A DNA stretch of 64,000 nucleotides, taken from contig CANXME010001279.1 of assembly GCA_948144175.1 (NCBI GenBank), positions 434,001 to 498,000 of the forward strand, given 5' to 3'. The notes under the pieces were generated by a model that was given only the letters and a program-made list of their open reading frames with translations, was not told where the DNA came from and ran no database searches. The DNA is from Closterium sp. NIES-65. Its lineage: Eukaryota; Streptophyta; Zygnematophyceae; Desmidiales; Closteriaceae. The position numbers and the translations under genes were made by a program. Shown here in pieces: positions 33,126 through 43,006 of this stretch (position 1 is the stretch's first letter; the number at the start of each line of letters is the position of its first letter).

Positions 33126-35770
33126 CAGTAGGACTGGCAGCACGAAGAGAGTCCGACCCCGGGTCGCGAAGAGCATGAAGAGAGGACTCAGGAGGAGAAG
33201 GCAAAGGTGCACGAAGAGGAGTAGTGGACGGACGCAGAGACATCCGGTGCGTGCCAGGGACAGGAGGAGGACGCTGACGTGAACCGCAACCACTAGTGCA
33301 AGCAGTACGGACAGGCAACGCAGGGCGAGACGTAGGCTCACGACGCTCAGCAAGACCTCCAGTAGGACCAGTGTAGGGAGAAGGAGCAAGCAGTGGGGAG
33401 GCGGGCTGTAACTGTAACTGTGACTGGACAGGCTGTGGACACTCTAAGGGAGGAGGAGGACCGAGAGAAGGCGGGAGACCAAGAACCTGCTGAAGGAGCG
33501 GAAAGAAGTACGGCCGCTGCCGTGCAGCGACTCCAGAACCAGCAGAGACACCAGCGTCAGGGTCCTCCGCACCAGCAGCAGCTCCAACGCCCGACTCCAC
33601 AGCACTAGCAGCAGCACCAGCTCCAGGGTCCTCAACACCAGCTGTTGCTCCAACGCCCGGGTCCTCAGTACCAGCAGCAGCTCCAACGCCCGGGTCCTCA
33701 GCACCAGCAGCAGCACCAGCGCCCGGGTCCGCAGCACCGGCCGTAGCTCCAACGCCCGGGTCCGCAGCACCAGAAACAGCTCCAACCTCAGGGGCAGCAG
33801 CAATAGCAGAACCAGTAGAGTCTCCAGCACCAGTAGCACCACCAGCAGCAGCGGGGTCCGCGACACCAGGCGCGCCACTCCGAAGAGTGCAGCGCCACTC
33901 GTACCACTCACGGATCCGCTCACGGGAGGGGAGCTCCCGGCTAGGAGGAGAAGCACTAGCACCAGTCCCAGTAGTAAACCTGGCTTCAGAGGTACCTCTC
34001 CTGAGGCTGCAGTACTGGAAGTACCACTCACGCAGCTGCTCCGAGGAGAGGGCTCCGCCAGGTGAAGGACCCTCAGGCTCAGGACCTCCAGACTCAGAAC
34101 CCCCAGACTTCAGACTCTGCAGCTTAGCACTCCGAGGCTCAGTACTCCCAGGCTCACCACCCCCAGGCTCCGCACCCCAAGGCTCAGTACCCCCAGGCTC
34201 CGCACCCCCAGGCTCGGCACCCCCAGGCTCCGCACCCCCAGGCTCCGCACCCCCAGGCTCCGCACCCCCAGGCTCCGCACCCCCAGGCTCCGCACCCCAA
34301 GGCTCAGCACCCCCAGGCTCCGCACCCACAGCAGGACGAGAGTCGATAGCTGCCTCAACAGGCTCAACCGGGTCTACCTGAGACACACCTGAGGGAGCGG
34401 CACCCTGAGGGGGGAAGGGGTCTATGACAGCAGCACCTGGCGCAAGGAAGAGAGGCGGGGGGGGGAGCGCGGGAGTGCGGTAGGGGAAGAGGCGGTAGTA
34501 GGGGACGGACTCGTCAAAAGTGACGTCCTGAGAGGGCAAGACTCGGCGTGAGGTGGCGTGGTAAAACTGCCAACCAGGCGCGTCCGGGACAAAGCCGAGG
34601 AAGACGTAGGGAACAGCATGGGAGGAGAGCTTGTCCGCAGACGTATCGCGGACAAAAGCTCGAGATCCCCAGACCCGGAAACGCGACGCATCGCCAACCT
34701 CCCCCGTCCACAGCAGTGTGGGCGAGGTCTCCGAGAAGGAGACATGGGGCCAGAGGTTGAGCTGATGCGCAGCGTACCGGACCGCAAACGACCACAGAAA
34801 GTGGGGGGCAGCCGCATGGATCAAGGAGGTACGGGCGACCTCCATGAGCAGGCCAATGCGGCGCTCCGCAACCCCATTCTGCTGTGGTGAGGCCGGAAGC
34901 GTGAACGACTGCTCAATGCCGTGTTCAGCACAGTAGGCTGCCAAGAGGTCGGAGGAGAACTCACCACCTCTGTCAGAGTGCAAGCGCATGACAGGAAAGT
35001 CCGAGTGGAAACGCTCGCTGAGCTGGAGACGGGCAATGCGGATCCAAGGGATCAAGACATCAGGGACCTCACCCTTGGTGCGCAAGGGGAAGACCGTGGT
35101 GTAGCGCGAGTAGTCGTCAACAACTATCAGGAAGTACCTCTCCTGACCCTGACCACGGACGCGGGCTGGGCCCCACACGTCCATGTGGAGCGTCTGCAAG
35201 GGAGCAGTCGTCGGGGGAAACGAGGAGGAGTGAGGAGCGGCGCGCTGCTGCCCCTCGACGCAGGGAAGACAGGGAGGAGCAGGCGAGGGTGGGAGGGGAG
35301 GGAGGATCCTGGGAAGACCGGAGACAAGGTACCGGGAGTGCATGGCACGAAGGCGCTGCACAGACGGGTGGCCAAGTCGGTGGTGCCAGAGGACAGTCTC
35401 GTGCGCCAGAGAGCAACACGAGCAGGGGGCAGACAGTTGACCTGACGCGGACGCAGACGCAGACGCAACGACCTGAGGGGACTCAGTGGTCAGTGTGTAC
35501 AGGCCCGACCCCGGCTGCCGAGTGAAGGTAGCCAAGTGGCGGCCCGTACGAGCACACGTGCAGTGTGTCACGCGCTCGTAGGCAGGGGTGAACTGGTGAA
35601 CACCCCTGTCCTGGAGTGCACTACCTGCCACCAAGTTCGTAGAGAACGAGGGGAGGTGGAGACCTGACAGTGTGCCCGACGGGACCACAGGACAGGGAAG
35701 GACAGTGGAGGAGGTCGAAATGACCGGACCCCCAGAGGGGTCAGCGAGGGAGACAGCAACTGGCCAAGCA
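33126..35770 (-). pseudogene. F integrase and linker region
   Basis: HHRLGHPSVQ, MDVWGPARV, VVDDYSRYTT, LHSDRGGEFS and SPQQNGVAERR mark the integrase (about 34700-35420). The linker has GGAEP-type repeats (about 34100-34330) and a second repetitive 'GAEDPGVGA' stretch (about 33550-33790). Most similar to element G. Confidence 0.8.
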
Positions 35771-36150
35771 AGCAGGAAAGAGGCTAAGTCCGGGAACAGG
35801 TAGGGAAGAGAGAGACGGCCTAGTGCGGCAGAGGCCGGTGAGGAGTAGCAGGCAACGACAGCAGTGTACAGTGCCTGTGCAGTCTTGTGCTGCCCAAAGT
35901 GCTTGCGCTCATCTATCGGCAGGGAGTTGCGAATAGCAAAGCGAGCGTGGGCGTCACGATTCTGCCACTGTGAGTGGGCAGTGCTGTCATTAGTAGCAGC
36001 AGGAGCAGGAGCATGGCCTAGGGCGTGATCGTGCAATGAGATGTCCTCCTTGGCAGTGAGCTAAAGGAAGAGGTGTAGGTCATCTAGCCAGGTTTCGAAC
36101 TTCACTGGGCGGCCCTCAGCATCGAAAGCTAGTACAGGAGGGATAGCCAT
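35770..36150 (-). pseudogene. F gag portion
   Basis: FDAEGRPVKFETWLDDLHLF and HDHALGHAPAP identify the same Gag type as element G. Only part of Gag is present. Fossil. Confidence 0.7.
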
Positions 36151-36164
36151 AGTAGTAGTAGGAG

Positions 36165-36780
36165 TAATAGCAGTAGGGGCACCCCAAAAACAGTAGGCAG
36201 TGCGACTCAGGTAGGGCGGCTCGGTCCTGTACGGGCGGCGCGGCTCGGTTCAGGTAGGGCGGCGCGGCTCGGGAAGGGCGGCGCGGCTCGGTTTGGGCTG
36301 GGCGGCTCGGTTCGGGCGGCTCCGTTCGGGCTGGGCGGCTTGGTTCGGGCGGCTCCGTTCGGGCTGGGTGGCTTGGTTCGGGCTGGGTGGCTCGGTTCGG
36401 GCTGCTCAGGTAGGGCGGCTCGTTCTGGGGGGGGGGCGTTCGGGGCCTCTAGGGGCAAGCGCGGGGCCGTAAGGGGCCGCTAAGGGCGAGCGCGGGGCCG
36501 TTCGGGGCCTCTAGGGGCGAGCGCGGGGCCGTAAGGGGCCGCTAAGGGCGAGCGCGGGGCCGACGGGGGCCTCTAGGGAGGTGAGCGCGGGGCCGACGGG
36601 GCCGTTAGGAGCGATCGCGGGGCCGTCGGGGCCTTAAGGGGCGGCGCGCGAGTCGCTAAGGGGCGGGTCGTTCGCGGGGCCTTAGAGGGCCGTGAAATCC
36701 GAGGTGCCCTATGGCGCAGGTAGGTAGGTAGGTAGGTAGGTAGGTAGTGGTGGGCCCTAAAAAAAATCGGTCCTAGGAAG
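36165..36780 (-). repeat. F leader minisatellites and (GGTA)n
   Basis: GC-rich units ('gcggctcggttcgggc', then 'gggccgctaagggcgagcgc') followed by a (GGTA)n tract at 36719-36748. The same order occurs in element G (54240-54940), which confirms the shared subfamily. Confidence 0.85.
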
Positions 36781-36796
36781 GACCTGCTCTATACCA

Positions 36797-36930
36797 TGTT
36801 GAAATGAATGAACAGGAAAATGGTTGAACTAACAGTGAAATCAGTACAAGTACCTAACCCTAGAATTGTGTACCCCCTATAGGCTAACCCACTGTAGCCT
36901 AAACAAGCACAACATATATAATGTTTGACA
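36797..36930 (-). repeat. F-type 5' LTR
   Basis: 134 bp, very similar to the element G LTRs. The primer-site complement 'gacctgctctatacca' adjoins it at 36781-36796. Confidence 0.85.
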
Positions 36931-37656
36931 CGCTGGGTGTAAAGTAAAGTCCAGCCACATGTTGTCCAGCGCGCAACGGCGACTGGGGACCAATCACATG
37001 AGACGATTTCACCAACAATTTTGATAACGCAGAGTTAGCCAACAAGAGAACACTTCAAAGATGACGTGTTCTCATACAAGACCAGCACAATATTGAGATG
37101 ACGTGCAACAGCAATGCGTTGGAAGGACAAATCACGTCTCTCCGCTGCTTCCAAAAGGTGAACAGTACATGCGATACAATTTGACGTTCCGATACTAACC
37201 TCTATTGCATTGCAAACCAACTTCTTGTTCCCATAAGTATCACAAATTGTTACAATCATATGCGATTTTATCCTTGTGGACACGATTTTCTCCAAGAACG
37301 TTAACATATTTCACTTTCATTTTCTGCTAGTGATTTCCTACGTTGTAAAAAAATGTCTTAATCAATCAAAATCATACTACACGAGGAAGATAAAAGGTCA
37401 TTATTGGTTTTCATATGCCACTATTTTCTTGAACGTAAAATACATAACTTCTTGTGGTATCTATGGCCACCTAATTATACGACAAGTACTAACATTTATA
37501 TGGTGACAACCCATATTTTAATATGGAAGGATATGTGTGGACGATCTGTATTGTTGATAATTTTGCAGCATCATGCCTATTACTTGTCATCAGGATCATC
37601 GAAACAATAATGTATGTCATGCATGACTATCCATGTATATATTTCCCTACTCAATT
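36931..37656. other. AT-rich spacer, no recognised gene
   Basis: AT-rich DNA between two LTR elements. A 90-codon minus-strand frame (37307-37035) has ordinary amino-acid composition but no motif I recognise, so I do not call it. Confidence 0.5.
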
Positions 37657-37837
37657 TGTGAAAATGAGCGGTAGGATTAGGAGCCATAGCTAGGAAAGCC
37701 CTAGCTAGGCAAGAGACAGTTTAGGCAAAAGAGGAGGATTGCACTAGCAAGAATGAGGATACAAATAGCAAACCCTAGAAGGGTTGTACTCGCTATAGAG
37801 CACCCCACTACAGGCTAGAGCATAACATTCTGAGACA
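37657..37837 (-). repeat. element K 3' LTR
   Basis: 181 bp; polypurine-tract complement 'cccccatagccaaagtgggg' follows at its right edge. Confidence 0.85.
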
Positions 37838-38955
37838 CCCCCATAGCCAAAGTGGGGTGTAATTAGCAGAGCAAGCAAAGCAGTACAAGCTCAGGGTGGA
37901 TCACAATGTCACCACACATTCTGAGCACAAGTTCAAGAAGCAATAGTTTAAAGTTCACAATTATGAGCAAAGCTAGTGGTAGTCACAACGGGCAAGTGAG
38001 GAGGAGGATGGACAGTGAGAGGAGAGGAGATAGGAGGCGACGGCTGAAGCTGCAGACACACGGGCAACAGGAGGCACACTGGCACAGCGGCTACCGGAAC
38101 AACGCTCCGGACTACTGGAGTAACTGGCCCCGCGGCTAAAAGTAGCGGCAGACGAGCAACGGACCCACGGGCGACTGGTACAGGTGGCTGCAACTGGGCT
38201 ACCGGAGCAACTCCCCGGACTACAGGTGCTGCTGGCGACACGACGGCAACCTCCGTTCAGCTTCCCAAACAGTACCCACCCCCCTGACACACACCCCCTG
38301 CTTCACCCGTAGCTCCACTCCCCCTTCACCCCCCCTTAGTACCACTCCGACGGCTCCAACAGGTCCACCCCCCCTCAGCGGCAGCTGCATCACAGGGAGA
38401 CGGAGGAGGAGGAGGAGCAGGGAACGGCACACAAAAGCTGCACCCCCATACCCCTCACCCCCAAACCCTAATCCAGGAGACGGGCAGAAGGAGGGGTGGG
38501 GCGCCTTCAGAAGCACGGGGGACAGCGGGGAGGGCAGTGGCAGCAAAGAACGGGCCGCCCACGGGCCTGGCACAGCCTCCCGAGCCGCGCGCAGGCGGCC
38601 CGAGCCGCGCGCGGGCCTGGCGCAGCCCGTACGGGCCGCGCGCAGCCTGTACGGGCCGCGCGCAGGCCACGACGGGCGACGGGGGGCGACGCACGGGTCC
38701 CCGTCGCCCGTCGCAGCGCCTCTTGGGGGCGACGCGCCGAGTGACGGGGCAGAAACCCGTCGCGCGCCTCGGGGCGCACGGCGGGCAGCAAACCGCCGCG
38801 CGCCTCGGGGCGCACGGCGGGCAGGGCGCACGGCGGGCTGAAAACCCTAATTTCGACGCCGCGCACCACGGGGCGCGCGACAGACAGGGAGTAGCAGTAG
38901 CAGCGGAAGCAGTGAGGTGGGGCCCACAGGCCAGGAGCATATCGCTCTAATACCA

Positions 38956-39134
38956 TGTGAAAATGAGCGGTAGGATTAGGAGCCATAGCTAGGAAAGCCC
39001 TAGCTAGGCAAGAGACAGTTTAGGCAAAAGAGGAGGATTGCACTAGCAAGAATGAGGATACAAAGAGCAAACCCTAGAAGGGTTGTACTCGCTATAGAGC
39101 ACCCCACTACAGGCTAGAGCATATCATTCTAACA
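38956..39134 (-). repeat. element K 5' LTR
   Basis: 179 bp, near-identical to the left LTR apart from a 2-bp length difference and a few substitutions. Confidence 0.85.
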
Positions 39135-39677
39135 CAATTGTTTGCAACAGCACAACTTCTTATGTGGTGCGAATTGTTTGTCCTTGCCGTCGCGGTGTAC
39201 TTGTCAAGTTAAAGGTCGCTGACCTTTGACCTTCGCGTAACCTCTAGCAGTTGTTTTTTTTGTCAACCTCTGGTGGTTGACTCACCGTTGTTTATTTGTA
39301 GTTCGCCTTGTTTGTGGTTTGGTGTCATGACACACAAGAAGCGTTTAATCAGTTGTTTCCTACAACAAGAAGGCGTTGAAATGACAACATGTCTAGCTCA
39401 TGCCTATCCTTGCACAATTTTCCCAATTCAATTGTTTAAAACATTATATCTTCATATCACGAGGTGCGAATGGTACCAAACTTGTCTAGCATGCTTGCAA
39501 CGTACTAAACGTTTGTAGTATCAAAAGAAACCCAGCTAGAAATAACTATAAGATGTCTAAACGAAACCGCATAAAGCTGAGACCTATCCTTGCACAGTTG
39601 TCCCTGCTCAATCGTTTTGAACATCATATCTTCCCAGTGCGTAGTGCGAATGGCACCAAACTTGTCTAGCATGTTTG
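39135..39677. repeat. spacer with a diverged 180-bp tandem duplication
   Basis: The block near 39395-39498 recurs near 39575-39677: 'cctatccttgcaca' ... 'gcgaatgg.accaaacttg' ... 'tctagcatg'. The two copies are diverged. No gene is recognised. Confidence 0.7.
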
Positions 39678-39802
39678 TGTCAAACTCATATCATATAGCT
39701 TGCCAAGGCTATAGTGGGGTAGACACTATGGGGTACAGTTTCCTAGGGTTTCCTACTTGTACCCAACCTTGTGCTAGTTCATTCATTCCTCATTCTTTCA
39801 CA
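39678..39802 (+). repeat. element D 5' LTR
   Basis: 125 bp, TGTCAAACTC...CTTTCACA, followed by a primer-site-like 'tagtatagagcaggttcc'. Confidence 0.8.
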
Positions 39803-39820
39803 TAGTATAGAGCAGGTTCC

Positions 39821-40787
39821 CTAGTGGGAACGCTTCCTTGGGCCCACCACTGATTTTTTTTTCTGACCGGAGCGCGAGTCGCTTCTGCCCGAGGCGCGCC
39901 TTGTGGGCCGCCCTTCCGTCGAGGTCCCTTAGAGGCCCCTCCCACGGCCCCCCGTGCTGCCCCTCGCGGCCCCTAGCGGCCCCGTCGCCGCCCCTACGCG
40001 GCCCCGTAGCCGCCCCTAGCGGCCCCGTCGCCGCCCCTACGCGGCCCCGTCGCCGCCCCTAGCGGCCCCGTCGCCGCCCCTAGCGGCCCCGTCGCCGCGT
40101 CTCCACCTACGCGGCCCCGTCGCCGCCCCTAAGCGGCCCCGTCGCCGCCCCTACGCGGCCCCGTCGGCGCCTCTAGCGGCCCCGCCGCCACCTCCCTACC
40201 TACGCGGCCCCGTCGCCGCCCCTACGCAGCCCCGTCGCCGCCCCTACGCGGCCCCGTCGCCGCCTCTAGCGGCCCCGACGCCGCCCCTAGCGGCCCCGTC
40301 GCCGCCTCCCTACCTACGCGGCCCTGTCGGCGCCCCTACGCGACCCCGTCGCCGCCCCTAGCGGCCCCATCGCCGCCCTCAGCGGCCCCGTCGTTGCCTC
40401 CCTACCTACGTGGCCCCCTCGCCGCCCCTAGCGGCCCCGTCGCCGCTCCCCTCCCTACGCGGCCTCGTCGCCGCCCCTAGCGGCCCCTTCAGCCACCGAG
40501 CCGCCCAACAGCTGAGCCGCCCAGCAGCCGAGCCGCCGAGCAGCCGAGCCGCCCAGCCACCGAGCCGCCCAGCAGCCGAGCCGCCGAGCAGCCGAGCCGC
40601 CCAGCAACCGACCCGCCGAGCCGCCCAGCAACCGAGCCGCCGAGCCGCCCAGCGGCCGAGCCGCCGAGCCGCCCAGCAGCTGAGCCGCCGAGCCGCCCTG
40701 CCGTCGAGCCCCTACTGCTCCTACCGGCACGCCCCGGCCCTACTTACTCGGACAAGTGAGATCACTCCCTGCTAGGCCACTGCAGTC
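39821..40787 (+). repeat. element D GC-rich leader minisatellite
   Basis: Units such as 'ggccccgtcgccgcccctac' followed by 'gccgagccgcccagcag' units before gag, the same two-part order as in element B. Confidence 0.85.
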
Positions 40788-42940
40788 ATGGCTACCCCCA
40801 GTGTCCTTACCTTTGATGCTGAGGGTCGTGCGGTTGACTTTGAGGTCTGGGTCGATGACCTCCAGCTGTTCCTACAGTGCGATAGGGCAGACGGACTCTC
40901 TCTATTTGATCTCACCTCTGGTGTCTCTCCTGCCCCGCTTGCTACTGCTGACAGCACTGTTCGCTCACAGTGGGCCACACGCGATGCTGCTGCCCGCCTT
41001 GCTGTGCGTCGCCACTTACCGACCACTGAGCGTGCGCACTTTAGCCAGTACAAGAGTGCTAAGACCTTGTACGACGCTGTAGTTGCACGCTACTCCTCCC
41101 CTGCCACCGCTGCGCTTAGCCGCCTCATGCTGCCGTACCTGTTCCGTGACCTTGCTGCCTTTCCCACAGTCGCTGACCTCATTACGCACCTTCGCACGAG
41201 TGACACTCGCTACCTCGCTGCGCTTCCTGCTGAGTTCTGTGCCAAGAACCCCCCCCCCCCCCCCCCCCCCCCATGTACATCGCCCTCTACTACATAGTCA
41301 CCCGGCTCCCTGACTCCCTTCGCTTAGTCACGGACCACTTCCTCTCAGTTTGCCCCACCACACTCACCGTTGACCTCCTCGAAGAGCGCCTCCTAGCAGC
41401 AGAGAAGAGCATAGTCGCTGTAGGAGCCTCTCGTGGTGACCCTCGCACCCACGTCTTTGAGGGGTGTACTCCCTCCCCCCTCTTGCCCTCTGTTGCTTCT
41501 GCTGCTGCGGCCGGCCTCGTTGGTTTCGAGTCGGTCGGCGCTGCGTCTGCCCCTAGCGGGAGACGCAACACCGGCAAAGGCAAGGGGGGCAAGGGCGCTG
41601 GAGGGGCTGGCGGGGGCGGTGGAGGTGGTGGTGGAAGCAGTGGGGGGGGTGGGGGTGGTGGTGGGAGTGGTGGCGGGGGTGGAGGTGTCGGTGGCAGCAG
41701 TGGAGGCGGTGGAGGCGGCGGCGGTGGCGGAGGGAGCGGAGGCGGCGGAGGTGGCGGAGGCGGCGGAGGTGGCGGATGCGGCGGAGGTGGCGGAGGCGGC
41801 GGCGGCAGCGGTGGAGCTGGTCGCGGCTCTGCGCCGAGGAGTGGCTCCGGTGGTGGTCCGCGCCAGCAGTAGCAGCGCAGTCGTGAGACCCTGTCCCCTC
41901 AGCAGCTTCGTGAGTGGTACGCTGCGCGTCAGCGCGGTGGGGGTACTGGTCCATGCACCTACGTCCTCCGTACCGGCGACCGCGCTGGTGAGCAGTGCGG
42001 GGGCCCGCTCTCCACTTAGCGCTGCTTCGGCCGCCTGACTGACGCGTGGCGTCACCAGTTCCCTGAGGCCTCTGAGATCCCTCGCTGGGGAGAGCTGTCT
42101 AGGGCGGGGGTTGCTATCTTTGATCTTGACTATGATGCTATTCTTGCTACCATGTATGCTGTGTCTGATAGTGATGAGGGTGACTAGTACCTGTGTGTTC
42201 CGCCTGACCCGGGCATTGAGGCTGCTGCTCTAGGTGCTGGTGAGGCTGCTGCTCTAGGTGCTAGTGCGTGTGCTGCCCCAGGTGCTGGTGAGTCTGCTCT
42301 CTCAGGTACTACGTCGGCTTCGGCCTTACACACCTTCACCGTTGACTTGGGTGCTTCCCGCTCCTTCTTTCGAGACCGCACCACGCTTACGCCACTTAGT
42401 CGGCCGGTTGCAATCTCCCTGGCGGACCCCTCTGGGGGTCCTGTCCGTGCTAGCTTCTCCACTGTCTTACCGTGCCCGGCAACCCCCTCTGGCACCCTGT
42501 TCGGTCTCTACCTCCCCTCGTTCTCTACGAACTTGGTGAGTGGAGCTGATCTACAGGATGGGGGGTTTGACCAGTTCACTCCTGCGAGTCAACGGGTGAC
42601 CCACTGTACGTGTGCTCGGACAGGCCGACACTTGGCCACGTTCACCCGTCGGCCGGGGTTGAGCTTGTACACACTTACTACTGAGTCTCCTTCGACTGCT
42701 GAGCCTGGTTAGGTAGCTGCGTCGAGTCAGGTGTTTGCTGCAGCGTCCAGGTCTGGTCCCTGCTCGTGTCGTCTCCTGTCCCACCAGACTCTCCACTGGC
42801 ACCACCGCCTTGGTCACCCCTCCCTGCCTCGTCTCCGAGGCATGGCCTCGCGTGTCCTTGTCTCTGGTCTCCCCCGGTCCCTCCCTCCCCTTCCCCCGGG
42901 GCCTGCCCCTACCTGCGTTCCCTGCGTCGAGGGGCGGCAG
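40788..42940 (+). pseudogene. element D gag, protease and start of integrase
   Basis: MATPSVLTFDAEGRAVDFEV at 40788. A C homopolymer of more than 20 bases lies near 41250, a poly-glycine tract at about 41600-41820, the Cys/His box near 41955-42020, the protease region near 42350, and HHRLGHPSLPRLRG near 42800. Fossil. Confidence 0.75.
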
Positions 42941-42949
42941 CGCGCCGCT

Positions 42950-43006
42950 TATACCATATAGTATACCCCACTACAGCCTACACAGACTATAGCATATAAG
43001 TTTGAC
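42950..43006 (-). repeat. copia LTR fragment, inverted relative to D
   Basis: In minus orientation 'tgtcaaacttatatgctata' and onward resembles the LTR of remnant C. It abuts element D head to tail in the wrong sense, so it is a separate fragment or a rearrangement product. Confidence 0.65.

Larger units (their letters stand above)
27025..36930 (-). mobile_element. chimeric copia element (E joined to F)
   Basis: The left LTR (27025-27152) and right LTR (36797-36930) belong to different subfamilies, and no matching 5-bp target duplication is seen (flanks 'cgact' and 'cgctg'). Going from the right LTR on the minus strand: leader, a first gag portion, protease portion, integrase and linker of F type (the subfamily of element G), then from about 33125 a second gag, protease, integrase, linker, RT and RNase H of E type. 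The junction is seamless and lies within similar short sequence (encoded Pro-Thr-Val). Broken in several places. It probably arose by template switching or recombination between two elements. Confidence 0.75.
37657..39134 (-). mobile_element. short non-autonomous LTR element K
   Basis: Length 1478 bp. LTRs are 181 bp (37657-37837) and 179 bp (38956-39134) and nearly identical. Target duplication CAATT is perfect (37652-37656, 39135-39139). A primer-site match 'tggtattagagcgatatg' and polypurine tract are present. The internal 1.1 kb holds GC-rich repeats and a 3' untranslated stretch shared with the larger copia copies ('caagctcagggtggatcaca'). No gag, protease, integrase or RT was found. It must rely on proteins from other elements. 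Confidence 0.85.
39678..42950 (+). mobile_element. partial Ty1/copia element D
   Basis: 5' LTR (39678-39802), primer site, GC-rich leader, gag, protease and the beginning of the GAG-pre-integrase region are present. RT, RNase H and a matching 3' LTR are not. It ends against an LTR fragment in the opposite orientation. Broken in several places. LTR and leader are closest to remnant C. Confidence 0.8.

Noticed and set aside
31312-36036. A very large novel host gene
   Set aside because: The frame is made of two copia gag/protease sets and an integrase from two subfamilies, with LTRs outside. It is a retroelement chimera.
37035-37307. A small minus-strand gene of 90 codons in AT-rich DNA
   Set aside because: No motif, no intron or promoter evidence, and no second copy in the window. 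Such a length is expected by chance.
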